A DNA stretch of 46,870 nt from Succinivibrionaceae bacterium UBA3769 (GTDB lineage: Bacteria > Pseudomonadota > Gammaproteobacteria > Enterobacterales > Succinivibrionaceae), in NCBI GenBank assembly GCA_002372325.1, contig DFFT01000131.1:34175-81044 (forward strand), read 5' to 3'. The notes under the pieces were generated by a model. That model worked only from the letters and a program-made list of their open reading frames with translations. It did no database searches and was not told where the DNA came from. The stretch's first letter is position 1. Each line of letters opens with the position of its first letter. Shown piece after piece: positions 36,555-44,904 of the stretch. The translations under genes and the position numbers were made by a program.

Positions 36555-37511
36555 ATGAATATAGATTATTTGGATTTCGAGCAGCCTATTGCTGAGCTTC
36601 TTGCTCACATCGATGAGCTGAAACATGTTAGCAACAACATAGGCGAAAGCGTTGATTTCTCTGATGAAATAGCCTCTCTTGAGAAAAAGGCCGTGGAGAT
36701 GACCAGAAAGACCTTTTCTGATCTCGGAGCCTGGCAGATTTCCCGCCTCTCCCGTCATCCTCTCCGTCCTTACACTCTTGACTATATTAAAGAAATATTT
36801 ACGGATTACGAAGAACTCCACGGAGATCGGGCCTATGCGGACGACAAGGCCATTATCGGCGGCATCGCCAGAATTGACGGCGAACCGGTAATGCTGGTAG
36901 GCCATCAGAAGGGGCGCAATGTGCAGACCCGCACCATGAGAAATTTCGGGATGCCCCGGCCCGAAGGCTATCGCAAGGCCTTAAGGCTGATGCAGATGGC
37001 CGAAAGGTTCAAGATGCCCGTCATTACCTTTATTGACACTCCGGGCGCTTATCCCGGCGTGGGAGCTGAGGAAAGAGGTCAGGCCGAAGCCATTGCCAGA
37101 AATCTTAAGGTGATGAGCGCTCTTAAGGTGCCCATTATCTGCACGGTTATCGGAGAGGGCGGATCCGGCGGCGCTTTGGCCATTGGCGTGGGGGACAGAG
37201 TCAATATGCTCCAGTATGCCACCTATTCGGTAATTTCGCCGGAGGGCTGCGCCTCCATTCTCTGGAAGAGCGCGGACAAGGCTCCCCTGGCAGCCGATGC
37301 CATGAATATTACCGCCAAGGATCTTAAGAGACTCAAGCTCATTGACAGCGTTATTGAAGAGCCCCTGGGAGGAGCGCACCGGGATTACCAGAAGATGGCC
37401 GAGAACCTGAAGAAGCAGCTCCTCAAGGATCTGAACGAGCTTAAGAGCGAATCCCCGGAGAGTCTGCTGGAAAAGAGATACGAGCGTATCATGAAGTACG
37501 GGTACTGCTGA
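36555..37511 (+). CDS. accA: Acetyl-CoA carboxylase carboxyltransferase alpha subunit AccA
   Basis: Half of the carboxyltransferase (with AccD) that moves CO2 from biotin to acetyl-CoA, committing carbon to fatty acids; 318 residues (E. coli 319). NIDYLDFEQPIAELLAHIDE opens the protein; GHQKGRNVQTRTMRNFG, FIDTPGAYPGVGAEERGQ and GEGGSGGALAIGVGD are crotonase-fold oxyanion-hole segments. The 216-base gap after dnaE has a small hairpin (CCTGC/GCAGG, 36356-36370) and no convincing promoter or Shine-Dalgarno. A strong terminator follows the gene. Confidence 0.97.
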   Translation: MNIDYLDFEQPIAELLAHIDELKHVSNNIGESVDFSDEIASLEKKAVEMTRKTFSDLGAWQISRLSRHPLRPYTLDYIKEIFTDYEELHGDRAYADDKAIIGGIARIDGEPVMLVGHQKGRNVQTRTMRNFGMPRPEGYRKALRLMQMAERFKMPVITFIDTPGAYPGVGAEERGQAEAIARNLKVMSALKVPIICTVIGEGGSGGALAIGVGDRVNMLQYATYSVISPEGCASILWKSADKAPLAADAMNITAKDLKRLKLIDSVIEEPLGGAHRDYQKMAENLKKQLLKDLNELKSESPESLLEKRYERIMKYGYC

Positions 37512-37555
37512 TAAGTGGATGATGAGCCGGACGTTTTCCGGCCCTGAAAACGCAG

Positions 37556-37590
37556 AAGGGTGTCTTCCAAGGAAGGCACCCTTTGTTTTT
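37556..37590 (+). terminator. Intrinsic terminator after accA
   Basis: AAGGGTGTCTTCC (37556-37568) and GGAAGGCACCCTT (37571-37583) form a long stem with one G-T pair, with TTTGTTTTT after it. AACGCA (37549-37554) and TGCGTT may extend the stem. Confidence 0.9.
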
Positions 37591-37642
37591 GCGTTAAATC
37601 TAATAATAGTAGTTTTAAGGCTAGTCGTTTTGACCATGTTTC

Positions 37643-37672
37643 CAAAAAACGGTCATCCGGTGAGGATGACCG
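37643..37672 (-). terminator. Minus-strand terminator near the end of accA
   Basis: CGGTCATCC (37650-37658) and GGATGACCG (37664-37672) are perfect 9-bp complements with a GGTGA loop. On the minus strand a run of six T residues follows (37649-37644), but on the plus strand no T-run does. There is no annotated minus-strand gene immediately before it. Confidence 0.75.
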
Positions 37673-37723
37673 AAAACACGGAATGAAAAACAAAGATAGG
37701 ATCTTCGTTTCACAGGTAATAGT

Positions 37724-37774
37724 TTAGAACATTTGCAGGCTAAAAAGTTCAAAAAAACCGAAAAAACGATGCAT
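37724..37774 (-). other. Phenylalanine-rich micro-ORF, possible leader peptide
   Basis: A 16-codon minus-strand frame encodes MHRFFGFFELFSLQMF, with six phenylalanines, five of them within FFGFFELF. It lies 52 bases before the minus-strand terminator at 37672-37643. CTTCGT just before its start is complementary to ACGAAG further downstream, and CGAAGAT-CCT-ATCTTTG (37707-37691) is a hairpin between it and the terminator. This resembles a phe-type attenuator. There is no convincing Shine-Dalgarno and no downstream amino-acid gene, so chance is a real alternative. Confidence 0.25.
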
Positions 37775-37823
37775 TTTCACGAAGTTTTGTTAAAAAGTGT
37801 GAAATTGAACGGAAACAGATAAT

Positions 37824-37852
37824 AAAAAACCCATGCGGAAAACCCGCATGGG
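37824..37852 (-). terminator. Second minus-strand terminator
   Basis: CCCATGCGG (37830-37838) and CCGCATGGG (37844-37852) form a perfect 9-bp stem with an AAAAC loop. Six A residues flank it on the plus side (37824-37829), making a T-run on the minus strand. It could end an unannotated minus-strand RNA starting somewhere below 38247. Confidence 0.75.
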
Positions 37853-37881
37853 ATAAAGAAATATTATGAAGGAGACTAAAC

Positions 37882-37920
37882 ATGAGAACCAAAGATTCTA
37901 TACTTAATCTGTATGTTTAG
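37882..37920 (+). CDS. 12-codon micro-ORF with strong ribosome-binding site
   Basis: ATG at 37882 is preceded by AAGGAG (37869-37874) with an ideal 7-base spacing and encodes MRTKDSILNLYV. It has no codon run that would suggest amino-acid attenuation. A second lysine-rich frame, MKKFPKKCRNFKKIFAWLN and three more residues, starts 11 bases later (37932-38000) but has no Shine-Dalgarno. No downstream plus-strand gene is near, so function is unknown. Confidence 0.3.
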   Translation: MRTKDSILNLYV

Positions 37921-37996
37921 AGTACCGCCCCATGAAAAAGTTCCCAAAAAAATGCAGAAATTTTAAAAAGATTTTTGCGTGGCTGAATAGCGGGGT

Positions 37997-38044
37997 TTGA
38001 CAGGCAAAAAATTATAATATAGACGTGAAATAAAAATGTCTATA
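37997..38044 (+). promoter_or_regulatory. Promoter-like element with inverted repeat
   Basis: A perfect TTGACA (37997-38002) is followed by TATAAT at 38013-38018, too close (10 bases), or TATAGA at 38018-38023 with a 15-base spacer. TATAGAC (38018-38024) and GTCTATA (38038-38044) form a perfect 7-bp inverted repeat with 13 bases between, centred about two helical turns apart. No known gene follows. Confidence 0.35.
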
Positions 38045-38132
38045 CCGTTCTCCGGCAGGGAATTCAGAGTTTTGCTCCCGGAAGAGGATAAACCGCTGTA
38101 CCCGCGGAAAGGGGGGTAAAAGGAGGTTTAAA

Positions 38133-38156
38133 ATGGGTGGTGAAAAGAAGAGCTGA
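38133..38156 (+). CDS. Seven-codon micro-ORF with strong ribosome-binding site
   Basis: ATG 38133 has AAAAGGAGG (38118-38126) six bases upstream and encodes only MGGEKKS before a TGA. The near-ideal initiation site without a gene is odd. It may be a decayed gene start or a regulatory site; I cannot tell. Confidence 0.2.
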   Translation: MGGEKKS

Positions 38157-38247
38157 AAGAGGATCTTAAGAGGGGGAGTCGGCGGGCCGGTTTTCAGTTT
38201 AGCCCGGCTGAGGGGCGGGGTGAGGGCGGATAGTTGCAGCGCAGCAT

Positions 38248-38274
38248 AAAAAAACCCCTCCGGAGAGGGGCTTT
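38248..38274 (-). terminator. rpsT terminator
   Basis: CCCCTC (38255-38260) and GAGGGG (38265-38270) pair around CGGA. On the minus strand seven T residues follow (38254-38248). It lies 20 bases after the rpsT stop. Confidence 0.88.
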
Positions 38275-38293
38275 CTGAAAAAAATCCTGCGGA

Positions 38294-38557
38294 TTAACCT
38301 AAAGCCTTGATCTTCTTGCTCAGGTTGGACTTATGTCTGGCAGCCTTGTTGATGTGAATCAGTCCCTTGGTGGCAGCGCGATCCAGAAGCACCTCTGCTC
38401 TTGCGAAAGCAGCCTTTGCAGCCTCTTTTTCGCCGGCCTTGCAAAGATTGATGACCTTCTTAACAGCAGTACGCATCTCAGAACGCTTAGCAACGTTGTG
38501 AACACGATTTCTTTCAGCGATGATAACACGCTTCTTAGCAGACTTGATATTTGCCAA
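38294..38557 (-). CDS. rpsT: 30S ribosomal protein S20
   Basis: Small-subunit protein of 87 residues, equal to E. coli. ANIKSAKKRVIIAERNRVHN and HINKAARHKSNLSKKI are typical. The start codon is TTG, the same rare choice as in E. coli rpsT, where it is part of S20 autoregulation. AGGAG lies 7 bases upstream, and no alternative ATG gives the right N-terminus. It is divergent from murJ; in E. coli rpsT is divergent from ribF. Confidence 0.97.
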   Translation of the reverse strand: MANIKSAKKRVIIAERNRVHNVAKRSEMRTAVKKVINLCKAGEKEAAKAAFARAEVLLDRAATKGLIHINKAARHKSNLSKKIKALG

Positions 38558-38606
38558 AGTAAACTCCTAAAAACTTAACAGAAAAAAGTGCAATACAGAT
38601 TACCTG

Positions 38607-38635
38607 AGTTTATCGTACCGTATCGGTATTGTCTT
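38607..38635 (-). promoter_or_regulatory. rpsT promoter
   Basis: On the minus strand AAGACA (38635-38630) and TAAACT (38612-38607) are separated by 17 bases, leaving a leader of about 45 bases. Both hexamers match the consensus at four of six positions. Confidence 0.5.
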
Positions 38636-39028
38636 TTTATGAAATTCCAACAATCCGTATGAAACCACGATAAGGCTACCGGTGCATAAAAAAACAACAC
38701 ATGCGGAGATCCGGGAAAGCGCCGCGGAGTTTCAACTGACTCCCTTTCCCGTATTCTCGCAGTGAAAGCGGCACAAAGAGACACTTCCTTTCAGAAATTC
38801 ATGCTGCCTGCGTCCGGCGTTGTCCAATAAACCGGGCGTATTTTATATCTTTATTTCACATTTGTCAGCATGGGGAAAACAAAAACTTCATTTCTTTCCG
38901 GCGGGACGGGCCGGTTCATCTGATGCCATGATGATCTCCGGAGAATGGAGCCGGAAGGACAGCAGGGAGCCTGCCGCGGAGAAGCCGTAACGGGGCCGCA
39001 TAACCATGATAATTGCAGGCGGGGATAA

Positions 39029-39057
39029 TTGAACAATAGGCCCGGGTGAGATAAAAT
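39029..39057 (+). promoter_or_regulatory. murJ promoter
   Basis: TTGAAC (39029-39034) and TAAAAT (39052-39057) are exactly 17 bases apart, about 90 bases before murJ. The remaining 38636-39028 sequence holds no gene that I can support; a minus-strand frame at 38851-39351 is the shadow of murJ and its leader. Confidence 0.6.
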
Positions 39058-39148
39058 CTGCCACTGTCTTATATTTTGATTTCCATTATGCTGCCTGCCG
39101 GGGTATCTGACGGGGATTCTGTTCCCGGCGCGGCTTCTCGGAGCTAAT

Positions 39149-40729
39149 ATGGCCAGGCTTTTTCGATCCGGTCTCATTACGGCCGGGGCTACTTTTTTGT
39201 CCCGGGTGTTCGGACTCGCGCGGGATATCTTTATTGCGCATCTTCTGGGAGCCGGACAGAGCGCTGACGTGTTCTTTTTTGCCAACAGAATTCCCAACTT
39301 TCTGAGACGTCTTTTTGCCGAAGGAGCCTTCAGTTCGGCCTTTGTCCCCATTATGACCGAATTTCAGGAAAAAAAGTCTCCCGAGGAGCAGAAGGAGCTT
39401 CTTTCCTGTACCGTGGGAACCCTGGGCATTATCGTTTTTCTGGTAACCGTTCTGGGCATGGCCGGCAGCGCCGCAGTTACCGCGCTCTTTGGCTGGGGCT
39501 GGTTCTGGGAATGGTATAACGGCGGCCCGGAAGCAGATAAGTTTGTTCAGGCTTCCTTTCTCCTGAAAATCACTTTTCCGTATCTTTTCTTTATCACTCT
39601 GACTGCGGTGGCCGGCGCCGTGCTTAATACCTGCGGCAGATTCCTGGTGCCAGCCGTAACCCCCTGTCTCCTGAATCTCTCCATTATTGGCTGCTGCGTT
39701 TTTCTGGTGCCGCATCTTGAGGATCCCAATACCGCTCTGGCAGTGGGGGTGCTTCTGGGCGGTATTGTCCAGTTCCTTTTTCAGTTCCCGTTCCTTTACC
39801 GTCTGGGAAAGCTGGTCTGGCCGAAGTGGGGCTGGCATCACGAGGGGGTGAAGAGGATCAGAACACTGATGATCCCGGCTCTTTTCGGGGTGTCCGTAAG
39901 TCAGCTGAACCTTCTGGTGAATACCATGCTGGCATCCTTTCTGGCCACCGGAGCCATCAGCTATCTCTATTACTCGGATCGTCTGCTGGAGTTTCCCATC
40001 GGGATTTTTGCCGTGGCCATCAGCACCGTGATTCTCCCGGCATTGTCCAAGGTACAGGTTAACAATGACATTGCCGGCTTCAGAAAAACCATGGACTGGG
40101 GGGTGAAGCTGGTGCTTACTCTGGGGATTCCGGCCATGCTGGGCATGATCGCTCTCAGGGAGCCGATACTCCGGGTGCTTTTTATGAGAGGGGAGTACGG
40201 CGTGGATGCGGCCGTTCATTCCTCCTGGAGTCTGATAGCTTCGGTATCGGGGCTCTGGGCCATTATGCTGGCCAGGGTGCTGATTCCGGCCTACAATGCC
40301 CGGAAGGATACCAAAACCCCGGTGAAATACGGCATTATTTCCATGGTTTCCAATCTTTGCTTCAATCTGATTCTGGTGTGGCCTCTGGAGGTGTTTTTCG
40401 GGATCGGCTTTGTGGGGCTGGCCCTGTCTACCTCACTGGCGGCTTTTGTAAATGCTTTTCTTCTGGCGCGGGGACTTCGCCGGGAAGGCGTCTACAGCTT
40501 TTCCCGGAGGCTCGTGCTGTATGTGGCCAAGGTGGTAATCGGAGCTCTGGTAATGTTTGCCGCGGTTACCTTTTTAAAGCTTTCCGTCACCGGAGACATG
40601 GCCGGGTGGGCGGGGCTTCCGCTCTGGCAGGCGTTTCTCTTTTTGTGCGGCCTTATTCTGGCGGGAGCTCTCGTTTACGGCGCCGTCCTTTTGATTTTGG
40701 GGGTGCGGCCCCGGGAGCTTCGGGGCTAG
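39149..40729 (+). CDS. murJ: Lipid II flippase MurJ
   Basis: Inner-membrane protein of 526 residues (E. coli 511) with fourteen hydrophobic segments, moving lipid II to the periplasmic side for peptidoglycan assembly. RSGLITAGATFLSRVFGLAR at the N-terminus and FFANRIPNFLRRLFAEGAFS, with the charged residues of the central cavity, are family signatures; LYYSDRLLEFPIGIFAVAI and a later VLIPAYNARKDTKTPV support it. GGAG lies upstream of the ATG. It leads the ribF-ileS-lspA-ispH run. Confidence 0.97.
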   Translation: MARLFRSGLITAGATFLSRVFGLARDIFIAHLLGAGQSADVFFFANRIPNFLRRLFAEGAFSSAFVPIMTEFQEKKSPEEQKELLSCTVGTLGIIVFLVTVLGMAGSAAVTALFGWGWFWEWYNGGPEADKFVQASFLLKITFPYLFFITLTAVAGAVLNTCGRFLVPAVTPCLLNLSIIGCCVFLVPHLEDPNTALAVGVLLGGIVQFLFQFPFLYRLGKLVWPKWGWHHEGVKRIRTLMIPALFGVSVSQLNLLVNTMLASFLATGAISYLYYSDRLLEFPIGIFAVAISTVILPALSKVQVNNDIAGFRKTMDWGVKLVLTLGIPAMLGMIALREPILRVLFMRGEYGVDAAVHSSWSLIASVSGLWAIMLARVLIPAYNARKDTKTPVKYGIISMVSNLCFNLILVWPLEVFFGIGFVGLALSTSLAAFVNAFLLARGLRREGVYSFSRRLVLYVAKVVIGALVMFAAVTFLKLSVTGDMAGWAGLPLWQAFLFLCGLILAGALVYGAVLLILGVRPRELRG

Positions 40730-40740
40730 CCGATATTTTG

Positions 40741-40768
40741 TTAAGCAGGTTACATTTTCTGCTATAAT
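40741..40768 (+). promoter_or_regulatory. Candidate ribF promoter
   Basis: TTAAGC (40741-40746) and a perfect TATAAT (40763-40768) are 16 bases apart. A short GCAG/CTGC inverted repeat lies within the spacer. It would start transcription about 35 bases before ribF. Confidence 0.5.
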
Positions 40769-40809
40769 TTCGCTGTTTTGATGTTCTGACCACTTGAGAA
40801 TTTCCGGCT

Positions 40810-41784
40810 ATGCTGCTTGTGAGAAGTTTAAAGCATTATCATTTCAGCAGGGGGAATGAGAGCCTGCGGGAGGAAAAGCCTGACCTTGCTCTTACCATCG
40901 GAAATTTTGACGGGCTTCATGAAGGGCACCGGGCGGTTCTGGGAGCTCTTTTGCGAGAGGCCCGGAAAAGAAATCTTAAAGCGGCGGTAATGTGCTTTGA
41001 GCCGCAGCCGAAGGAATTTTTTCAGAAGGAGACTCCGGCCAGACTGAGCAGGTTTCGGGATAAGTTTCTCGGGTTCCGGGATCTCGGGATCGAGATAATG
41101 TTCTGTCTCAGGTTTAACAGCGAACTTGCCAGTGTTTCCCCGGAGGATTTTGTTTTTAACATTCTCCGCCGGGAGATGCATGTCCGGTATCTGGTAGTGG
41201 GGGATGATTTTCGGTTCGGGAGATTCGGCCTCGGGGATTACGAGTTTCTCAGGCAGGCCGGGCAGAAGGCCGGTTTTGCTGCGGAAAGCCTTAAGAGCTT
41301 TGTGAAGCTGGATGACCGGGTAAGCTCCACTCTGATAAGAAAATGTCTGGAGGAGGGGCGGCTCGAAGAGGCGCGGGTGCTTCTGGGACGGGATTACACC
41401 ATTGCCGGAAAGGTCTGTCACGGTCAGGAGCTGGGGAGAACCATTAATTTTCCCACTGCCAACATCAATCTGAAAAGGCGGGTGGTGCCGGTATCCGGAG
41501 TCTATGCGGTAAGAGCCCGGCTTCCGGACGGCATCATCAGAAACGGCATTGCCAATGTGGGCATTCGGCCTACGGTGGACGGCCGGGTGCCAAGGCTGGA
41601 GGTTTTTATACTGGACTACAGCGGAGACCTCTACCGTCAGGAAATTCAGGTGTCTTTTCTGAAAAAGCTCCGGGATGAAAGGAAGTTTGCTTCGCTTTAC
41701 GAGCTTAAAAAGCAGATTCTTCAGGATGAGCTTCTGGCCCGGGATTTTTTCAGTCAGTCAGAAGAAAAGACGCTTGCGGGATAG
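40810..41784 (+). CDS. ribF: Bifunctional riboflavin kinase / FAD synthetase RibF
   Basis: Makes FMN and FAD from riboflavin; 324 residues (E. coli 313). The N-terminal nucleotidyltransferase domain has TIGNFDGLHEGHRAVL near residues 30-45. The C-terminal flavokinase domain has GRTINFPTANINL and NVGIRPTV, with catalytic Glu in LEVFILDY. The flavins serve, among others, the nqr complex. It precedes ileS by 113 bases, the classical order. Confidence 0.96.
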   Translation: MLLVRSLKHYHFSRGNESLREEKPDLALTIGNFDGLHEGHRAVLGALLREARKRNLKAAVMCFEPQPKEFFQKETPARLSRFRDKFLGFRDLGIEIMFCLRFNSELASVSPEDFVFNILRREMHVRYLVVGDDFRFGRFGLGDYEFLRQAGQKAGFAAESLKSFVKLDDRVSSTLIRKCLEEGRLEEARVLLGRDYTIAGKVCHGQELGRTINFPTANINLKRRVVPVSGVYAVRARLPDGIIRNGIANVGIRPTVDGRVPRLEVFILDYSGDLYRQEIQVSFLKKLRDERKFASLYELKKQILQDELLARDFFSQSEEKTLAG

Positions 41785-41897
41785 CGCAGGATTTAATAAC
41801 CGGATGCCGCGGAATCCCGGCCTTTTGCCGGATTTCGGGCTTCCGGTTTTATGATTATTTTTAGTTGTAGACTTAAACAAGGGATGATTTTGAGCTC

Positions 41898-44720
41898 ATG
41901 ACAGATTATAAAAATACTTTGAACCTGCCGGATACTCCCTTTCCTATGCGGGGAAATCTGGCTAAGCGTGAACCGGAAATGCTTGACGCATGGTACAAGG
42001 ATGATCTTTACGGAAAAATCAGGGCATCCAGAAAGGGCCGCAAGTCCTTTATTCTGCACGACGGTCCTCCGTATGCCAATGGCAGCATTCATCTGGGCCA
42101 TTCCGTAAACAAGGTTCTCAAGGACATTATTATCAAGTGCAAGACCCTGTCCGGCTATGATGCTCCTTACATTCCGGGCTGGGATTGCCACGGACTTCCC
42201 ATTGAGCTCAAGGTTGAAGAAAAGGTGGGCAAGCCGGGACAGAAGGTTTCCGCCAGCGAGTTCAGAGAGGAATGCCGTAAGTACGCAAGGTCTCAGATTG
42301 CCGCTCAGATGGCTGATTTTAAGCGTCTGGGAGTGCTGGGGGACTGGGACAATCCTTATCTCACCATGAATTTCGAGACCGAAGCCAATATTATCCGGGC
42401 TTTCGGCAAGGTGGCGGAAAACGGTCATTTGGTTAAAGGATTTAAGCCGGTTCACTGGTGCATCGACTGCCGCAGCGCTCTGGCCGAAGCCGAGGTGGAA
42501 TATAAGGATCTGAGCTCCCATGCCATTGACGTGAGATTCACAGCCGCTGCTCCTGATGCTGTATTGGCAGCTTTCGGCGCAGACAAGGGCGAAGGAACCG
42601 TAAGCGCGGTAATCTGGACTACCACGCCGTGGACTCTCCCGGCTAACCAGGCTATCTGTCTCAATAAGGATTTTACCTATCAGCTTATTCAGGTGAAGGC
42701 TCCCGTGAAGGAACGGCTGATCCTCGCCGCCAGCCTTGCGGAAACCGCCCTTAACCGCTATGGCGTTACTGACTATGAGGTTTTGGCCGAGACCAAGGGA
42801 GAGAAGCTCGAGCATCTCATGTTCCGTCATCCCTTCCTTAATCGTGAGGTGCCGGTAATTCTCGGCGCCCATGTAACTGATGATTCCGGTACCGGCGCTG
42901 TGCATACAGCTCCGGCTCACGGTCTTGACGACTACATGGTGGGCATTCGCTACGGTCTTCCGGTGGACTGCCCGGTGGGGGGCGACGGTAAATTCCTGCC
43001 GGACGTGGAGTTTTTTGCCGGGCTTAATGTTTTTGATGCCAACAAGAATGTCATTGAAGTCCTCAAGGAAAGAAATGCTCTTCTGGCCCTCAAAAAGATC
43101 GAACACTCCTATCCGTGCTGCTGGAGACACAAGAGCCCTGTTATTTTCCGGGCAACTCCCCAGTGGTTTATCAGCATGGATGACCATGGTCTCCGGGAGA
43201 GATCTCTGGAAGAGATCCGGCAGGTTAAGTGGGTGCCGGCCTGGGGCCAGAACCGCATTGAAGCCATGGTGCAGAACCGTCCGGACTGGTGCATCTCCCG
43301 GCAGCGTACCTGGGGCGTTCCCATTGCTCTCTTTGCGGACAAGGACACCTCGGAGCTCCATCCCAGAACTCCGGAGCTTATCGAAGAAGTGGCCAGAAGG
43401 GTTGAAAAGAGCGGTATTCAGGCCTGGTGGGATCTGGATCCGGCCGAGGTGCTCACTCCCGAGGAGCAGGAACGCTATGTAAAGGTCAGCGATACTCTCG
43501 ATGTCTGGTTTGATTCCGGTTCCACCAGCTTTACCGTGGTGGACAAGAGAAGCGAGTACAACGGCAGCAGCGCTGACATGTATCTCGAGGGCTCGGATCA
43601 GCATCGCGGCTGGTTCATGTCCTCCCTGATGCTCAGCACCGCCATTAAGAACGAGGCTCCCTACAAGACTGTTCTTACTCACGGCTTCACTGTGGATGCT
43701 CAGGGCCGCAAGATGTCCAAGTCCATCGGAAACGTGGTGAGCCCGCAGGATGTGATTGCCAAAATGGGCGCCGATGTTCTCCGTCTCTGGGTGGCTTCCA
43801 CCGACTATACCGGCGATATGACGGTTTCTGATGAGATTTTCAAGAGAAGCGCCGATGCCTATCGTCGCATCAGAAACACCATGAGATTCCTGCTGGCAAA
43901 TCTTAAAGGCTTTGATCCGGCGGACAATCTGGTGCCCCTGGACAAAATGGTGGCTCTGGATCGCTGGGCCGTAGCCTGTGCCGCTAAATTCCAGCAGGAA
44001 ATCATCAAGGCCTATGATGAATTTGATTTCCACAACGTGGTGCAGAAAATCATGGAATTCTGCTCCGTGGAAATGGGCTCCTTCTATCTTGATATCATCA
44101 AGGACAGACAGTACACCGCCAAAGCGGACAGTCTGGCCAGAAGATCCTGTCAGAGCGCTCTTTATCACATTGCAGAGGCTCTGGTGCGCTGGATGGCTCC
44201 GGTGCTCAGCTTTACTGCTCAGGAAACCTGGAGCTTTATGCCCGGAAAGCGTGACAAGTACGTGTTTACCGCCGAGTGGTACGAGGGCCTTGCCGCTCTG
44301 CCTCAGGATGCGGTATTCAATGACGCCTTCTGGCATGAGGTTAAGCAGGTGCGGGATGAGGTTTACAAGAAGCTGGAAGAAGCCCGGAATGAACACCTTA
44401 TCGGTTCGCCTCTGGAGGCTGACGTGGTGATCTATGCCGATGATGCCAGAAAGGAGATTTTGGATCGTCTGGAAAACGAGCTTATTTATGTGCTCATTGT
44501 TTCCCATTGCGCTATTCGTCCCCTTGCCGAGAAGCCTGCTCAGGCCAAGGATGCTGATATTGCCGGTCTTGCCTTTGAGGTGCAGCACAGCTCAGCCAGA
44601 AAGTGCACCCGCTGCTGGCATTTTGAGGATTCCGTGGGCGCCATTCCCGGTCATGAGGATGTCTGCTCCCGCTGCGTCACCAATATTGACGGCGCCGGGG
44701 AAATCCGTAAGTTTGCCTGA
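41898..44720 (+). CDS. ileS: Isoleucyl-tRNA synthetase
   Basis: Class I aminoacyl-tRNA synthetase of 940 residues (E. coli 938). The HIGH motif appears as HLGH at residues 65-68, and KMSKS at 605-609. The editing domain (CP1) lies between, with TTPWTLPANQAI and GTGAVHTAPAHG. A C-terminal zinc finger has CTRCWHFED followed by CSRCVTNI. The ATG is preceded only by GAG. It is followed by two hairpins and a terminator, so lspA may have its own promoter. Confidence 0.98.
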   Translation: MTDYKNTLNLPDTPFPMRGNLAKREPEMLDAWYKDDLYGKIRASRKGRKSFILHDGPPYANGSIHLGHSVNKVLKDIIIKCKTLSGYDAPYIPGWDCHGLPIELKVEEKVGKPGQKVSASEFREECRKYARSQIAAQMADFKRLGVLGDWDNPYLTMNFETEANIIRAFGKVAENGHLVKGFKPVHWCIDCRSALAEAEVEYKDLSSHAIDVRFTAAAPDAVLAAFGADKGEGTVSAVIWTTTPWTLPANQAICLNKDFTYQLIQVKAPVKERLILAASLAETALNRYGVTDYEVLAETKGEKLEHLMFRHPFLNREVPVILGAHVTDDSGTGAVHTAPAHGLDDYMVGIRYGLPVDCPVGGDGKFLPDVEFFAGLNVFDANKNVIEVLKERNALLALKKIEHSYPCCWRHKSPVIFRATPQWFISMDDHGLRERSLEEIRQVKWVPAWGQNRIEAMVQNRPDWCISRQRTWGVPIALFADKDTSELHPRTPELIEEVARRVEKSGIQAWWDLDPAEVLTPEEQERYVKVSDTLDVWFDSGSTSFTVVDKRSEYNGSSADMYLEGSDQHRGWFMSSLMLSTAIKNEAPYKTVLTHGFTVDAQGRKMSKSIGNVVSPQDVIAKMGADVLRLWVASTDYTGDMTVSDEIFKRSADAYRRIRNTMRFLLANLKGFDPADNLVPLDKMVALDRWAVACAAKFQQEIIKAYDEFDFHNVVQKIMEFCSVEMGSFYLDIIKDRQYTAKADSLARRSCQSALYHIAEALVRWMAPVLSFTAQETWSFMPGKRDKYVFTAEWYEGLAALPQDAVFNDAFWHEVKQVRDEVYKKLEEARNEHLIGSPLEADVVIYADDARKEILDRLENELIYVLIVSHCAIRPLAEKPAQAKDADIAGLAFEVQHSSARKCTRCWHFEDSVGAIPGHEDVCSRCVTNIDGAGEIRKFA

Positions 44721-44727
44721 TGTCCCT

Positions 44728-44797
44728 GCCGTTATCCTATAACGGCTTAAAACAATGTATCAGGAATCAAGGGCCGGTGTTATTCCGGCCTTTATTG
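44728..44797 (+). terminator. Hairpin and terminator between ileS and lspA
   Basis: GCCGTTAT (44728-44735) pairs with ATAACGGC (44739-44746). AAGGGCCGG (44769-44777) pairs with CCGGCCTTT (44785-44793) and is followed by ATTGT with few T residues. The second is a plausible intrinsic terminator within what is an ileS-lspA operon in E. coli. Confidence 0.65.
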
Positions 44798-44904
44798 TAT
44801 CGGCTGCAAGCCGGAAAGTCAGATACCGGCCAGAAAACATAAACAATCGGAAAAATACCTGAAAGATGGGAAAATACGGAAAGATGACAAGACGGGAAGA
44901 TGGT

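Larger units (their letters stand above)
37512..38293. other. Gene-poor stretch between accA and rpsT
   Basis: About 780 bases contain no ORF of ordinary length. Present are the accA terminator, two terminator-like hairpins pointing along the minus strand, three or four micro-ORFs (one phenylalanine-rich, two with strong Shine-Dalgarno sites) and a promoter-like element with an inverted repeat. The sequence is A/T-rich up to 38040 and then purine-rich. Unannotated small RNAs are possible; none is recognised. Confidence 0.6.

Noticed and set aside
37932..38000. Lysine-rich 22-codon frame possibly encoding a basic peptide
   Set aside because: No Shine-Dalgarno, and it lies in an A-rich stretch where lysine codons arise by composition. 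Mentioned only with the neighbouring micro-ORF.
41793..44588. Very long open minus-strand frame (over 900 codons) opposite ileS
   Set aside because: It is exactly antisense to an unmistakable isoleucyl-tRNA synthetase; its translation shows no family motif. Codon bias of the sense gene removes stops on the other strand. Similar frames opposite dxs (1354-2685), bamA (25315-26808) and glnD were rejected for the same reason.
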